Origin: Corynebacterium glucuronolyticum DSM 44120 | Lineage (GTDB): Bacteria > Actinomycetota > Actinomycetes > Mycobacteriales > Mycobacteriaceae | Assembly: GCF_030440595.1 (NCBI RefSeq) | Contig: NZ_CP047452.1 | Location: forward strand, 806,001 to 870,000 | Direction of reading: 5' to 3' | DNA: 64,000 bases | Part shown: positions 1-13,398 of the stretch, piece after piece | Numbering within the stretch: the first letter of the stretch is position 1 | Layout of the letters: each line of letters begins with the position of its first letter | Notes under the pieces: generated by a model | Told to the model about the DNA's origin: nothing | The model's database searches: none | The model's input: only the letters and a program-made list of their open reading frames with translations | Position numbers and translations under genes: made by a program

Positions 1-153
1 CGTCGTCCCGAATCTGTCGCCGAATGTATCTGTGACCTTCTCCTCAACCTCGGCTGCGACATCGGCGATGTGGACATTCCAGCCGGAGTTGACAAAGCGC
101 TGTGCGAACGACATTCCAATGAGGCCCGCCCCTACAATCAATGCCGTACTCAT
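1..153 (-). CDS. NAD-binding dehydrogenase, N-terminal fragment (3-hydroxyacyl-CoA dehydrogenase-like)
   Basis: Only the first 51 codons lie in the window; the gene runs off the left edge. The protein opens with a hydrophobic strand and GAGLIGMSFAQRF, a GxGxxG dinucleotide-binding turn of a Rossmann fold, followed by a second strand ending in an acidic residue (HIAD), the usual mark of NAD rather than NADP preference. This N-terminus is typical of 3-hydroxyacyl-CoA / 3-hydroxybutyryl-CoA dehydrogenases and related 6-phosphogluconate-fold enzymes; the fragment is too short to choose among them. The ATG has only a weak purine-rich stretch in front of it. It lies in the same direction as the permease at 577-2499 but behind a strong terminator and a 420-bp gap, so it is probably transcribed separately. 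Confidence 0.6.
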   Translation of the reverse strand, partial: MSTALIVGAGLIGMSFAQRFVNSGWNVHIADVAAEVEEKVTDTFGDRFGTT

Positions 154-500
154 GCCTCGACTCTACGCCGGGAAAAGTCCTACGAACTCGCTAAATAACC
201 CTCATATAGGGGTGGTAACAAAAGGGAAGCATATAACAATGGTGCAGGTGCCTGGAAAACGGGGGTGGGGTGGCAAACCAGTATCCTCTTGTCGGGAGTG
301 CCTCATGCGACCGGACGATCCGGTTAGGTGCTGGTGAAACCTCCGTGGACAGCGGGAAGCCGAAAGGGAGATACGTTTCACCACATGCGCCCTCCTCATT
401 CCCGAATGGAAAGGATAGCTTTTCTGGGGTGCACCGGTAGCCTGATGCCACGACGAGTAAAGCAATAAAGAACCTCTAGAATCCGCCCCCATCGGGATCG
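154..500 (-). other. Long non-coding leader with stable inverted repeat (unidentified)
   Basis: About 350 bp between the permease terminator and the dehydrogenase start hold no convincing gene. On the minus strand there is a long hairpin, with TGGTGAAAC near 385 pairing with GTTTCACCA near 334 and a nested CTCC/GGAG pair. I could not match it to a riboswitch class I know (checked by eye for cobalamin, TPP, SAM, ydaO and M-box signatures), so only the structure is reported. Confidence 0.3.
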
Positions 501-550
501 AAAAAGCCCCCGCTCGTCGGAATCGCTGTTGCATTCCGCTGGGCGGGAGC
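501..550 (-). terminator. Rho-independent terminator of the purine permease gene
   Basis: On the minus strand a GC-rich hairpin with outer stem GCTCCCGC/GCGGGGGC and inner stem CGGAAT/ATTCCG is followed directly by TTTTTC. It lies about 27 bp after the stop codon of the permease. Confidence 0.8.
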
Positions 551-576
551 CAACCGTTTCGCGGTAGAAGGTCGTA

Positions 577-2499
577 TTACTCCACTTCGGTGAACTTACG
601 ATCCCATGCAGAGCGGACCGGGTTAGCATCGGCAAGAAGGAGATCAAAGCGGTCGTTGGCGATCTCGACGATTTCCGAAAGGATCGCGCGGTGCTCCTGC
701 TCCGGGGAGTTGGCGAGGCGACGCACACCCGCATCGATAACGCGATCGACGGTGTCGTTGGTGTCTAGGTAGGCGACAAACGGCATGTTGAACTTGTCGT
801 GGTAGGCGGTGGAGATGTCTTTCAACTTGGCGGTCTGAACGCTGTCCAGATCCGTAAGCCCAAGTGAACCGCGATCGGCGGAGATAGACGACGACTCCGA
901 GTCGTCGACAAGCAAAAGCTCAGCCATGGACGGGTAGTCGTGGACGAGGGCCTCGCGCTTTTCTGCGGGGGCAGTCAGTACCGCGACCTGGATCGCCGCG
1001 CGCAACTCGTTGACGTCGTTAAAGGGGCGGGCCTCCCACGCGGTTTCCAGGGGAAAAACCTCGTTATTGAAGAGGGGACGAAGGGCTGCGACGAACTCGT
1101 CGCGGTCCATTGTGTTGAGCTCCGCCAGGGTTACTCCCTTGCCCGTCGCCCGTGAGACACGCGCCCCGCTCTGCTTGCCGACGTGGAAGAACAACAAATT
1201 AAGCGCAATTGCTGTGATGGCCCCGAGAGACATGCCTGAGGAGACGAAGGTCTGGGCCCAGGCCGGGAACACCTCTGCGATCTCGGGTTTGAACGTGACG
1301 AGCATGGCCAGGCCCAACGCGGTGGTCACAATCACGGCGTTGCGACCGTCGGATAGATCTGCCTTGGCGATGGTCTGCAGACCCACCCAGGCGACGTTGG
1401 CAAACAGCGCAAGCGATGCACCGCCCAAGACCGGGGCAGGGATCGACGCGACGATGGCACCTGCCTTGGGTAAGAGACCCAAAAAGATCATGAACCCGGC
1501 GGCCGTGGTTGCGACCCACCGCGACTTCACTCCGGTCAGGCGCACAAGACCGACGTTTTGTGCGAAGCACGTGTACGGGAAAGAGTTCATGACACCACCG
1601 ATGAAGGTGGATAAACCGTCGGCGCGGATGGCGCGCACAACATCGTCTCGGCGGATACGTTTCTTGACGATTTCGCCGGTGGCAAAGACATCCCCAGTGG
1701 TCTCAACCATGGTGATGATCATGACGATGATCATGGAGAAGATGGCAACAAGATCGAAGCGGGGCATACCGAAGTAGAAGGGGGTGGTGATGCCGAATGC
1801 GTTGGCCGTTGCAACATCAGCAAAGGAGGTATCGCCAAGAATCAGTGCCACGGCAGTGCCGAGGACGAGGCCGATGAGAACCGACAACGTGGCGAGGAAA
1901 CCATGGAAGAAGCGCTGGACAAGCACGATAACTGCCAGCGTGCCGAACCCGTAGAGGAGATCGCGCGTGGCCGGGACACCTTCGGCGTAGTTGACGAAGT
2001 CATTGGTGGACACCGCAAGCAGTGAAGTACCCATGACCAGCAGCACCGTACCGGTAACGATGTGGGGGAAGTACTTCAGCACCCGACCGAACACGGGAGC
2101 CGCGAAGAACGTGAACAAGCCCGACACGATGATGGCGCCGTAAATGGTGGGAAGCGAAGCGACACCGCCCTCACCGTTGGTCGCGCCCAAGCCGATAGCG
2201 ATAATGGGGGACACGGCCGTTGTTGTCACGCCCTGAATAATGGGCAACCGCACGCCAACGTGCTTGCCGATGCCCACCGACTGGATAATGGTGGCGATGC
2301 CACAGGTCAGCAGATCGGCGTTAATGAGGTGAATCGTTGTCGCAGAATCGAGATTGAGCGAACTGGCGATCAGCAGCGGCACAATGACGGCACCTGCGTA
2401 GAAAGCAAGCACGTGCTGCAAGCCAAGGGCGGCAAGTTTCGGTGCCGACGGGACAGCATCAACCGGATGGGTCAACTGAGCTGTGGTTTCTTCAGCCAC
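577..2499 (-). CDS. NCS2 purine (urate/xanthine) permease fused to OHCU-decarboxylase-like domain
   Basis: The 640-residue protein is a two-part fusion. Residues about 20-460 form a multi-spanning nucleobase:cation symporter-2 (UraA/XanQ/UacT type) with the characteristic QNVGLVRLTGVKSR segment. The C-terminal 160 residues resemble 2-oxo-4-hydroxy-4-carboxy-5-ureidoimidazoline (OHCU) decarboxylase, the last step from urate to allantoin, with recognisable IVEIANDRFDLLL and ISTAYHDKFNMPFV segments. This suggests a urate or xanthine importer in the membrane with a cytoplasmic purine-catabolic domain. The residues aligned with the family's catalytic His and Glu/Gln look changed (Tyr, Asp, Arg), so decarboxylase activity is doubtful. 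I chose the GTG at 2499 because AGGAGGACC stands 4 bases before it; a longer reading frame to 2649 has no ribosome site and an unlikely N-terminus. Monocistronic, with its own terminator. Confidence 0.85.
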   Translation of the reverse strand: MAEETTAQLTHPVDAVPSAPKLAALGLQHVLAFYAGAVIVPLLIASSLNLDSATTIHLINADLLTCGIATIIQSVGIGKHVGVRLPIIQGVTTTAVSPIIAIGLGATNGEGGVASLPTIYGAIIVSGLFTFFAAPVFGRVLKYFPHIVTGTVLLVMGTSLLAVSTNDFVNYAEGVPATRDLLYGFGTLAVIVLVQRFFHGFLATLSVLIGLVLGTAVALILGDTSFADVATANAFGITTPFYFGMPRFDLVAIFSMIIVMIITMVETTGDVFATGEIVKKRIRRDDVVRAIRADGLSTFIGGVMNSFPYTCFAQNVGLVRLTGVKSRWVATTAAGFMIFLGLLPKAGAIVASIPAPVLGGASLALFANVAWVGLQTIAKADLSDGRNAVIVTTALGLAMLVTFKPEIAEVFPAWAQTFVSSGMSLGAITAIALNLLFFHVGKQSGARVSRATGKGVTLAELNTMDRDEFVAALRPLFNNEVFPLETAWEARPFNDVNELRAAIQVAVLTAPAEKREALVHDYPSMAELLLVDDSESSSISADRGSLGLTDLDSVQTAKLKDISTAYHDKFNMPFVAYLDTNDTVDRVIDAGVRRLANSPEQEHRAILSEIVEIANDRFDLLLADANPVRSAWDRKFTEVE

Positions 2500-2636
2500 G
2501 GAAGGTCCTCCTAAACCACGGAAAGGCGAAAAGATACAGTTGTTAGCGTAATGCTCGCGATGCATAAAGCACCATTTGTTTTTTTGGGGACCGCCCCCAC
2601 CTGGTCGCCGGCAAAACACGCAGACAGGAGGCGACG

Positions 2637-3002
2637 ATGAAGCGCGCAATATTCTTCACCGGCGGTGTCATCAACATGGCACTCGCACTTATCGGTGTTG
2701 CATTGCCGATCCTGCCCACCACGCCATTTGCCCTCGCCGCCGTATTTTTCTTCGCCCGGAGTTCGCCGAAATTCGAGAACTACGTTCGCACGCACCCCGT
2801 CATCGGGCCCTACATCTCCAACTACGAAAAAGGGGAGATGACGCGCAGCGCCAAGAAGAAAACCCTCGGGTCACTGTGGGTGACGATGATCATCTCCATG
2901 CTCATTACCGGAGTTGTCGTAGGGATCTGGTGGGTCCCCGTCATCCTTTTCGCCGTTGCGAGCTGCGTATCCGCGCATATCTGGAGAATGCGGGAACCTT
3001 AA
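2637..3002 (+). CDS. DUF454 (YbaN-like) small inner-membrane protein
   Basis: The 121-residue protein has a hydrophobic N-terminal hairpin containing GVALPILPTTPFALAAVFFF, then a polar stretch with a SPKFENYVRTHPVIGP motif, and two closely spaced membrane helices near the C-terminus. The PxLPTTPF and HPxxGP elements are those of the DUF454/YbaN family, whose biochemical role is unknown. The ATG is preceded by CAGGAGGCGACG, an excellent ribosome site. It is divergent from the purine permease and stands about 120 bp upstream of the rrn promoter; only a weak hairpin follows it, so some read-through into the rrn leader is conceivable. Family call is fairly firm, function unknown. Confidence 0.75.
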   Translation: MKRAIFFTGGVINMALALIGVALPILPTTPFALAAVFFFARSSPKFENYVRTHPVIGPYISNYEKGEMTRSAKKKTLGSLWVTMIISMLITGVVVGIWWVPVILFAVASCVSAHIWRMREP

Positions 3003-3113
3003 ACCTCAACTTTACCTGCGGGTTTGTGGTTTTGTTGGTGTGTGGTTTATTGTTGTTTTCACCGCATCGGGGGCCTAAAAGCTTTTTGGTTGTTTTGGTT
3101 GTTGGTGTGGTTG

Positions 3114-3153
3114 TTGACTGGGTTTTGACTTTTGTTTACTTCCTGGTTAATAT
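3114..3153 (+). promoter_or_regulatory. rrn operon promoter
   Basis: TTGACT at 3125-3130 and TAATAT at 3148-3153 are separated by exactly 17 bp, close to the sigma70/SigA ideal. A second TTGACT at 3114-3119 could serve an overlapping start. The transcript would carry a leader of about 360 nt before 16S. Confidence 0.7.
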
Positions 3154-3517
3154 GTGAACTCGCGCTTTTGAAGCGGCTCGATGTGGTCGAGCGTGGATTT
3201 TGTGCGGCATGTTGTGTGAGAACTCGATAGTGTGTTGATGTACTACTTTTTGTTTGTTTGACAGGTTTTTGTGGTGCTTGTTGGGTGTGGTTTTCTGGTT
3301 TTGTGGCTGGGGGGCTGTCATCTGGCTCTGTACAAGGCGTTTCCGTTTTGGTTTCGTTTTGGTGGATGTGGCGCTTCAAGAATTTTGTTGACATTGTGGT
3401 GGTGGTTTTCTCGTTGAGGCCATCATTGTTTTTTGTTTACTTTTTTCTTTACGCTTTTGTTCTTTTGGAACGTTTTATTTTTTTTGGTTTGAGCTGTTTT
3501 TTGCTTGTTCAACTTAT
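3154..3517 (+). promoter_or_regulatory. rrn leader, T/G-rich, with antitermination-like motif
   Basis: This stretch holds no credible gene; the + strand is strongly T- and G-rich. Around 3210-3237 the segment TGTGTGAGAACTCGATAGTG resembles the conserved leader/spacer motif of actinobacterial rrn operons that I recall as part of the antitermination and processing region. Further TTGACA-like elements occur near 3258 and 3389 and might be additional promoters. Confidence 0.5.
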
Positions 3518-8520
<5,003 letters not shown>

Positions 8521-8555
8521 CTATAACCTGCTACAAACACTAAACGCGAACAACG

Positions 8556-8597
8556 AATCACACGTGGTCCACTATGCAATATCAGACACACCACACC
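8556..8597 (+). other. Pre-23S processing stem, 3' arm
   Basis: Reverse complement of 5335-5374 with a handful of mismatches; together they form the duplex that brackets 23S rRNA. It lies between the 23S 3' end and 5S. Confidence 0.75.
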
Positions 8598-8653
8598 GTC
8601 GGCTGACGCCGACGACGAAAAGATAAATGAAAACAACACGCCCAAAATAAGAC

Positions 8654-8773
8654 GTGTCGGTGGCGATAGTGGTTGGGAAACGCCCGGTCCCATTCCGAAC
8701 CCGGAAGCTAAGCCAACCAACGCCGATGGTACTGCACCCGGGAGGATGTGGGAGAGTAGGACACCGCCGACCA
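8654..8773 (+). rRNA. rrf: 5S ribosomal RNA
   Basis: About 120 nt. The terminal stem GTCGGTGG (8656-8663) pairs with CCGCCGAC (8764-8771), and the body contains GGTCCCATTCCGAACCCGGAAGCTAAG, shown here only as a landmark split around CCGAACCCGGAAGCTAAG. Last member of the rrn operon. Confidence 0.95.
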
Positions 8774-8782
8774 CAAACATAA

Positions 8783-8822
8783 AAGACCGGCCCACGAACA
8801 CCAGTTCGCGGGCCGGTCTTCT
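8783..8822 (+). terminator. rrn operon terminator
   Basis: AAGACCGGCCC and GGGCCGGTCTT form a long perfect stem with an inner CGAAC/GTTCG pair. It begins about 10 bp after 5S. The hairpin is symmetric, so it could stop transcription from either side. Confidence 0.85.
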
Positions 8823-9410
8823 GCTATGCGCCCAAACGCGCACCCAAACGTGCGCGCCCGCCCCCGCCAGCTCCTCCTTATCGCCTTTTATAGCCAGCTC
8901 TGGAACATGTCTTACACATGGAATGTGTTCAACTGAGTCGGAATTTTTCGTTCATCAATGCCTCCCTGTGCTTGGCCTGCTCTGTTCACCAGTAACGGAT
9001 GTAACCGCCAATCGTCGCTATGAGTTTTCTGATTCTGCCTCGCAAAACGTTACGGTTACGCAGCAATTCTTTTCTGTCTGACCTGCGATGGTGCTAGTTG
9101 GAGATCGACTGTTCCGGCTTTTCAGCGTCGCGGATAATGCTTCTAGACAAGGCGTGCGGGAGAGTCGTCGTCGGGTTCTATATGCAACTGAAACTACTCG
9201 TGGCCAATGATCGGGACGTGTGGTTGTCGGCATGGTTTGAGCGTGGACAGAAAGCGTACTGCAAGCCCATGCTGAGGTCTCCTGGGAATCCACACGTGAC
9301 CGTGTGATCGCCTGCTGCGCCGGCGGACAAGCAAGAGGCGATGGCACCTCTCCGTTTGGTAGAGGTCGTCTCACATACGCGGAGGGGAGCTGATTCAAGA
9401 GCGGGACAAA
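8823..9410. other. Intergenic region without a recognisable intact gene
   Basis: About 590 bp between the rrn terminator and the terminator of the copper operon. Several short open frames overlap here on both strands, none with a ribosome site or family resemblance. One + strand frame (about 9239-9382) reads TESVLQAHAEVSWESTRDRV and then a Gly/Arg-rich stretch, faintly like the end of a serine resolvase; this is a low-confidence impression of a gene remnant only. Confidence 0.4.
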
Positions 9411-9435
9411 GAAAATGCCCGGCTGGAAGCCGGGC
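9411..9435 (-). terminator. Terminator of the copper/CDF operon
   Basis: On the minus strand GCCCGGC-TTCCA-GCCGGGC is followed by ATTTTCTTT. It stands about 25 bp after the stop codon of the CDF exporter gene and closes the operon. Confidence 0.85.
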
Positions 9436-9460
9436 GGGGGAAGGGGGCGATGCTATGAGA

Positions 9461-10369
9461 TCAGCAGACGACCTCATGGTCGATGTGAGAGGGGCGCTCA
9501 ATCTGGATGGTCGAGTGGTCGATCCCAAACTTGCGGAGCGCAGCCTGGACGGCATCGAGGATCTCACAGTCGGCATGGATCCCCTCGGCGACGACGACGT
9601 GGCACGTGGCCAGGGGCTCTGTTCCGTCGGTAGACCACACGTGGAGATCGTGCACGGCGGCGACGTGCGGCAGAGCCTCCACGGTGCGCTGCACCGCTAC
9701 CGTGTCAATGGAGGAGGGCACACGGTTGAGGAGCACGTACACCGAGTCGCGGAGCAGTCCGAGCGCACGGGGGAGCACCATGCCGGCGATGATGAAGGAG
9801 GCGATGGAGTCTGCATAGGTCCAGCCGGTAAGCCAGATGATGATGCCCGCGATGATGACAGCGACTGATCCCAGAAGGTCGGAAAGGACGTGGAGGTAGG
9901 CACCCCTCATGTTGAGGGAGTCATGTTGGCGGCGCATGAGGATGAGCGCGCTGACGGCGTTTGCGATAAGGCCGACTACTGCAACGCCGAGCATGGTTAC
10001 TGTTTGGATCTCATACTCAGAGCCGAGCCGGATGACGGCGTTGTAGATGATGGTTGCCACGACACCCGTCACAACGAGTGCGTTGATCATTGCCGCGATG
10101 ACTTCCACGCGCCGGTACCCAAATGTTGCCTTTGCCGTGGCGGCTTTCCGGCCGATGAGGAGCGCCACGATGGCGATGACCATGCCCGTGGAATCGGACA
10201 GCATGTGCATGGCATCGGAGAGGAGCGCGAGCGATCCAGAAATCAGTCCGCCGATGACCTGCGCAATGAATATGGTTGCGGTCATTGCGAAGGAGACGGT
10301 GAGGGCTGTGAGGGAGGCGTTCTGCGCGTGGTCGTGAGCGTGGTCATGGGAATGGTCGTGGGAGTGCAT
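9461..10369 (-). CDS. Cation diffusion facilitator (CzcD/ZitB-like zinc exporter)
   Basis: The 302-residue protein starts with a histidine-rich tail (HSHDHSHDHAHDHA), then six membrane helices and a cytoplasmic ferredoxin-like domain containing VHDLHVWSTDG and a C-terminal SHIDHEVVC. The metal site is HxxxD twice: H55/D59 in DAMHMLSDS and H160/D164 in LHVLSDLLG. In characterised CDF proteins this four-ligand set goes with Zn(II)/Cd(II) rather than copper. It should export metal from the cytosol in exchange for protons. The gene is 8 bp after csoR, so it is the last gene of the copZ-copA-csoR operon; that is unusual because the operon's sensor is a copper type. The start is an ATG with AGGACC upstream. 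Confidence 0.9.
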   Translation of the reverse strand: MHSHDHSHDHAHDHAQNASLTALTVSFAMTATIFIAQVIGGLISGSLALLSDAMHMLSDSTGMVIAIVALLIGRKAATAKATFGYRRVEVIAAMINALVVTGVVATIIYNAVIRLGSEYEIQTVTMLGVAVVGLIANAVSALILMRRQHDSLNMRGAYLHVLSDLLGSVAVIIAGIIIWLTGWTYADSIASFIIAGMVLPRALGLLRDSVYVLLNRVPSSIDTVAVQRTVEALPHVAAVHDLHVWSTDGTEPLATCHVVVAEGIHADCEILDAVQAALRKFGIDHSTIQIERPSHIDHEVVC

Positions 10370-10377
10370 GGTGGGTC

Positions 10378-10683
10378 CTATCGTGTGAAACGCGCGATGG
10401 CGTCGGAGACTTCTTTGAACTTTTCGTTTGCCTCCTCATCGCCCTGCTTCACCGCGTTTTTCACGCAGTGGCGCATGTGGTCGTCGAGTAGCTGGAGGCC
10501 GACACCCTTGAGCGCGGAGTTGACGGCGCTGACCTGGGTGAGAATATCGATGCAGTATTTGTCCTCGTCGATCATGCGTTGGATCCCGCGAACTTGCCCC
10601 TCGATGCGCTTGAGGCGGGCGAGGTAGCGGGCTTTTTCTTGGATGTAGCCGTAGTGGCTGTGATCGCAGTTGTCGTGGTTCAC
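10378..10683 (-). CDS. csoR: CsoR-family copper-sensing repressor
   Basis: The 101-residue all-helical protein matches the CsoR/RcnR family. The copper-binding triad Cys-His-Cys is present as C44 (DKYCIDIL), H69 and C73 (DDHMRHC), with the same spacing of 25 and 4 residues as M. tuberculosis CsoR. Conserved basic positions in [18 protein letters not shown] are those used for DNA binding. It should be a tetramer that leaves the operator when Cu(I) binds. It begins with GTG, overlapping the stop of copA by 4 bp (GTGA), so the two are translationally coupled. A likely operator is the palindrome upstream of copZ (13205-13227), making the operon autoregulated. Confidence 0.93.
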   Translation of the reverse strand: MNHDNCDHSHYGYIQEKARYLARLKRIEGQVRGIQRMIDEDKYCIDILTQVSAVNSALKGVGLQLLDDHMRHCVKNAVKQGDEEANEKFKEVSDAIARFTR

Positions 10684-12932
10684 TGGTGTGTCCTTTCAAA
10701 GTTGCGCAGGCGCAGGGAGTTGGTGACGACGAAAACGGAGGAGAACGCCATCGCTATCCCGGCGAGCATGGGGCTGAGGATGCCGAAGGCAGCGACGGGG
10801 ATGAGCAGGACGTTGTAGACGAACGCCCAGAAAAGGTTCCCCTTGATTGTGCGCAGGGTGCGCCGCGACAGGCGGATGGCGTCCACGGCGGAGACCAGGT
10901 CATTGTTCATGAGCGTGATGTCTGAGGCCTCAATCGCCACGTCGGTACCGGCCCCCATCGACAGTCCGAGGTCGGCTTGCGCGAGTGCGGCAGCATCGTT
11001 GACACCGTCGCCGACCATGGCAACGTTGTGTCCTGAGGTTTGGAGCTTTTCCACGTGGGTGACCTTGTCCTGCGGTAACACACCGGCAATGACGTGTGCG
11101 GGGTCAATGCCTACTTCGCGCGCCACGGCATCCGCTGCGCCCTTGTTGTCGCCGGTGAGAAGCCAGGGGGTAAGCCCCAGGTCCTTCAGGCCGGAGATGG
11201 CGGTAGGGGAGCTTTTTTTCACAGTGTCGCGCACGCTGATGATGCCCGCGACGGTGCCGTCGATCGTTACCACGACCGGCGTTGCGCCGGTTTCCTGGGC
11301 GTGTTCAAAGGTTGCGGTGAGTGCTCCAAGCTCTTCTTCTGGCTTGCCGACGCGCACCCGTCGCCCGTCGACGGTCGCCTCCACGCCCACGCCGGGCTTG
11401 TTGGAAAAGTCTTGTGCAGCGGGAAGCTCGCCAATACTTGCCGCATGCTGTGCGATTGCTGCAGCGATGGGGTGCTCGGAGTTAGCCTCGACTGCGCCCG
11501 CCACTGCGAGCAGTTCTTTGTCTTCCACACCTGCAGCGGGCGTGACATCGTGGACGGACATCTCGCCGGTTGTGACGGTTCCGGTTTTGTCCAAGACGAT
11601 GGTGTCGACTTTCTTGGTGGACTCGAGCACTTCTGGTCCCTTGATGAGGAGGCCGAGCTGTGTGCCACGTCCGGTGCCGACGAGCAGCGCTGTCGGCGTT
11701 GCCAACCCGAGGGCGCATGGGCAGGCGATGATGAGAACGGCAACAGCCGAGGTGAACGCCGGTGCCAGGCCGGATCCGGCGAGGAGGTGAATGACGAGGG
11801 TGACAAGCGCGACACCAATCACGACGGGGACGAAGACCTGTGCGATCTTGTCCACGAGGCGCTGCACGGGCGCCTTCTTCGCCTGCGCATCGGTGACGAG
11901 CTGCGCCATCTGGGACAGGGTCGTATCCGTGCCGGTTCGAGTGACGCGGACGAGCAGGCGACCAGAGGTATTGATCGTGGCACCGGTGACGGTATCGCCG
12001 GTTGTTACTTCGACGGGTACGGATTCGCCGGTGAGCATGGACTCGTCGACGGCGGATGCGCCCTCAGTAACGACGCCGTCGGAGGCGATTTTCTCTCCGG
12101 GGCGGACGACGATGATATCGCCAACGGCTAGAGAATCCACGCTCACACGCTCCTCCTTGCCATTTCGGAGCACGGAGGCATCCTTGGCCCCCATCGTGAG
12201 GAGGGCACGTAGGGCTTCGGATGAGCGCCCCTTGGCGCGCGTTTCGAACCAGCGCCCGAGGAGCAGGAAGGCGATGACCACGGCGACGGATTCGAGGTAA
12301 ATCTCGTCCATGGTGGAGTTGCTGGCCACAAGGTGCATCTCCATCTTCATGCCGGGCATGCCTGCGTTGCCGAGGAACAATGCCCACAGGGACCAGAGGT
12401 AGGCGGCGGTCGTGCCCATGGAGATGAGCGTGTCCATGGTGAACGCGCCGTGTTTGAGGTTTGTCAGGGTGGCTTTGTGGAAGGGGGCCCCGCCGATGAC
12501 GTAGACAAGCGTGGCCATCGTGAGGACTGCCCATTGCCAGTGCATGAACTGCAGCGCCGGAATCATGGAGATGAGCATGACCGGTACAGCGAGCACGGCG
12601 GAAATAATCAGCCTCCGCTTGAGGTCGTCTGCCTCGCGTTCACGCGCGGCATCGACAGCGGAGGTCGGGTCCTCTACAGCAGAGGAGCTGTCAGAGGTGT
12701 CAGTGTTCCCCATCTCAAACGCGCCGTACCCGGTGTTCTCCACGGTCTGAATGAGATCAGCCGGAGAGAGTTTGGCCGGGTCGTAGGAGACGGATGCGGA
12801 CTCGGTGGCGAAATTCACCGTCGCCTCCGCACCGTCCAGCTTGTTCAGCTTTCTCTCTACACGGGAAGAACAGGACGTGCACGTCATGCCGGTCACGCCC
12901 AAATCCACGTGGAGGAGTTGCGGTTGAGTCAT
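10680..12932 (-). CDS. copA: Copper-exporting P1B-type ATPase CopA
   Basis: The 750-residue enzyme has one N-terminal heavy-metal-associated domain with GMTCTSC (C18, C21), eight predicted membrane helices, the transmembrane CPC metal site in [13 protein letters not shown], the phosphorylation motif [10 protein letters not shown], the TGES actuator loop ([10 protein letters not shown]), the SEHP motif and [10 protein letters not shown]. This is the complete set for a Cu(I) P1B-1 ATPase, which pumps cytosolic copper outward at the expense of ATP. A Met/His-bearing loop ([14 protein letters not shown]) lies between early helices and may help metal release. The gene follows copZ by 27 bp and overlaps csoR. 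Length is normal for the family. Confidence 0.95.
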   Translation of the reverse strand: MTQPQLLHVDLGVTGMTCTSCSSRVERKLNKLDGAEATVNFATESASVSYDPAKLSPADLIQTVENTGYGAFEMGNTDTSDSSSAVEDPTSAVDAAREREADDLKRRLIISAVLAVPVMLISMIPALQFMHWQWAVLTMATLVYVIGGAPFHKATLTNLKHGAFTMDTLISMGTTAAYLWSLWALFLGNAGMPGMKMEMHLVASNSTMDEIYLESVAVVIAFLLLGRWFETRAKGRSSEALRALLTMGAKDASVLRNGKEERVSVDSLAVGDIIVVRPGEKIASDGVVTEGASAVDESMLTGESVPVEVTTGDTVTGATINTSGRLLVRVTRTGTDTTLSQMAQLVTDAQAKKAPVQRLVDKIAQVFVPVVIGVALVTLVIHLLAGSGLAPAFTSAVAVLIIACPCALGLATPTALLVGTGRGTQLGLLIKGPEVLESTKKVDTIVLDKTGTVTTGEMSVHDVTPAAGVEDKELLAVAGAVEANSEHPIAAAIAQHAASIGELPAAQDFSNKPGVGVEATVDGRRVRVGKPEEELGALTATFEHAQETGATPVVVTIDGTVAGIISVRDTVKKSSPTAISGLKDLGLTPWLLTGDNKGAADAVAREVGIDPAHVIAGVLPQDKVTHVEKLQTSGHNVAMVGDGVNDAAALAQADLGLSMGAGTDVAIEASDITLMNNDLVSAVDAIRLSRRTLRTIKGNLFWAFVYNVLLIPVAAFGILSPMLAGIAMAFSSVFVVTNSLRLRNFERTHQ

Positions 12933-12959
12933 GGGGAACCTTTCTTACGGGAGAATGAG

Positions 12960-13163
12960 TTACTTGACCAGGGTGTAGCCGGCCTCTTCGACGGCGGTGG
13001 CTACGGCATCCTCGGAGACGTTGTCGCCGGTGACAGTGACGTTCTTGGCCTCAACGTTGGCCTCCACGGCGGTCACGCCGTCGATAGCGCCCACTTCTTC
13101 CTCCACTGCCTTTTTGCAGTGTCCGCAGGTCATGCCCTCAACCTTGTACGTTGTCGTTGCCAT
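12960..13163 (-). CDS. copZ: Copper chaperone CopZ (HMA domain)
   Basis: A 67-residue protein that is a single heavy-metal-associated domain with GMTCGHC (C13, C16) and the ferredoxin-like babbab pattern. It should bind Cu(I) and hand it to the matching N-terminal domain of CopA, encoded next in the operon, and may also pass copper to CsoR. It is acidic, as copper chaperones of this class often are. The ATG is preceded by AAGGAACAC at normal spacing. It is the first gene of the operon, directly downstream of the CsoR-type operator. Confidence 0.93.
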   Translation of the reverse strand: MATTTYKVEGMTCGHCKKAVEEEVGAIDGVTAVEANVEAKNVTVTGDNVSEDAVATAVEEAGYTLVK

Positions 13164-13204
13164 GAGTGTGTTCCTTTCGGTCGGTTATCTTGTACCCCTC
13201 TAAA

Positions 13205-13227
13205 CCTATACCCCCTATGGGTATAGG
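13205..13227 (-). promoter_or_regulatory. CsoR-type operator upstream of copZ
   Basis: CCTATACCCCCTATGGGTATAGG is a near-perfect palindrome built on TATACCC/GGGTATA, the G/C-tract arrangement typical of CsoR operators. It lies 40-65 bp before the copZ start and would place CsoR over the promoter. Confidence 0.75.
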
Positions 13228-13261
13228 TCAAGAGGTGTATCCCGACAAGAGCGCACGAATG

Positions 13262-13350
13262 CGGTGGATATACAGCGGTGGAGGTGGGGTATACGGCGGT
13301 GGAGGTGCATATACAGCGGTGGATATACATGTGGATACACGGTGGTGGAT
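13262..13350. repeat. Degenerate tandem repeat, GTGGATATACAGCG type
   Basis: Between the CsoR operator and the next terminator, variants of GTGGATATACAGCGGTGGAG recur four to five times with irregular 12-27 bp spacing. The stretch is purine-rich, codes for nothing convincing and resembles other short repeat patches in this window. Confidence 0.6.
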
Positions 13351-13354
13351 GTAC

Positions 13355-13383
13355 AAAAGCCCCTGCACAAGATGTGCAGGGGC
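13355..13383 (-). terminator. Terminator after the DUF3239 gene
   Basis: On the minus strand GCCCCTGCAC-ATCTT-GTGCAGGGGC is followed by TTTTGT, 15 bp after the stop codon at 13399. Confidence 0.85.
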
Positions 13384-13398
13384 AGAGAGGTGGTTGGC

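Noticed and set aside
9239-9382. Frame resembling the end of a serine resolvase (ESTRDRVIACCAGGQARG)
   Set aside because: Only about 20 residues look similar, the frame is closed by TGA directly upstream and no other recombinase motif is nearby; chance likeness cannot be excluded.
11094-12131. 345-residue frame antisense to copA
   Set aside because: Cys/Gly/Asp-rich shadow of copA with no recognisable domain.
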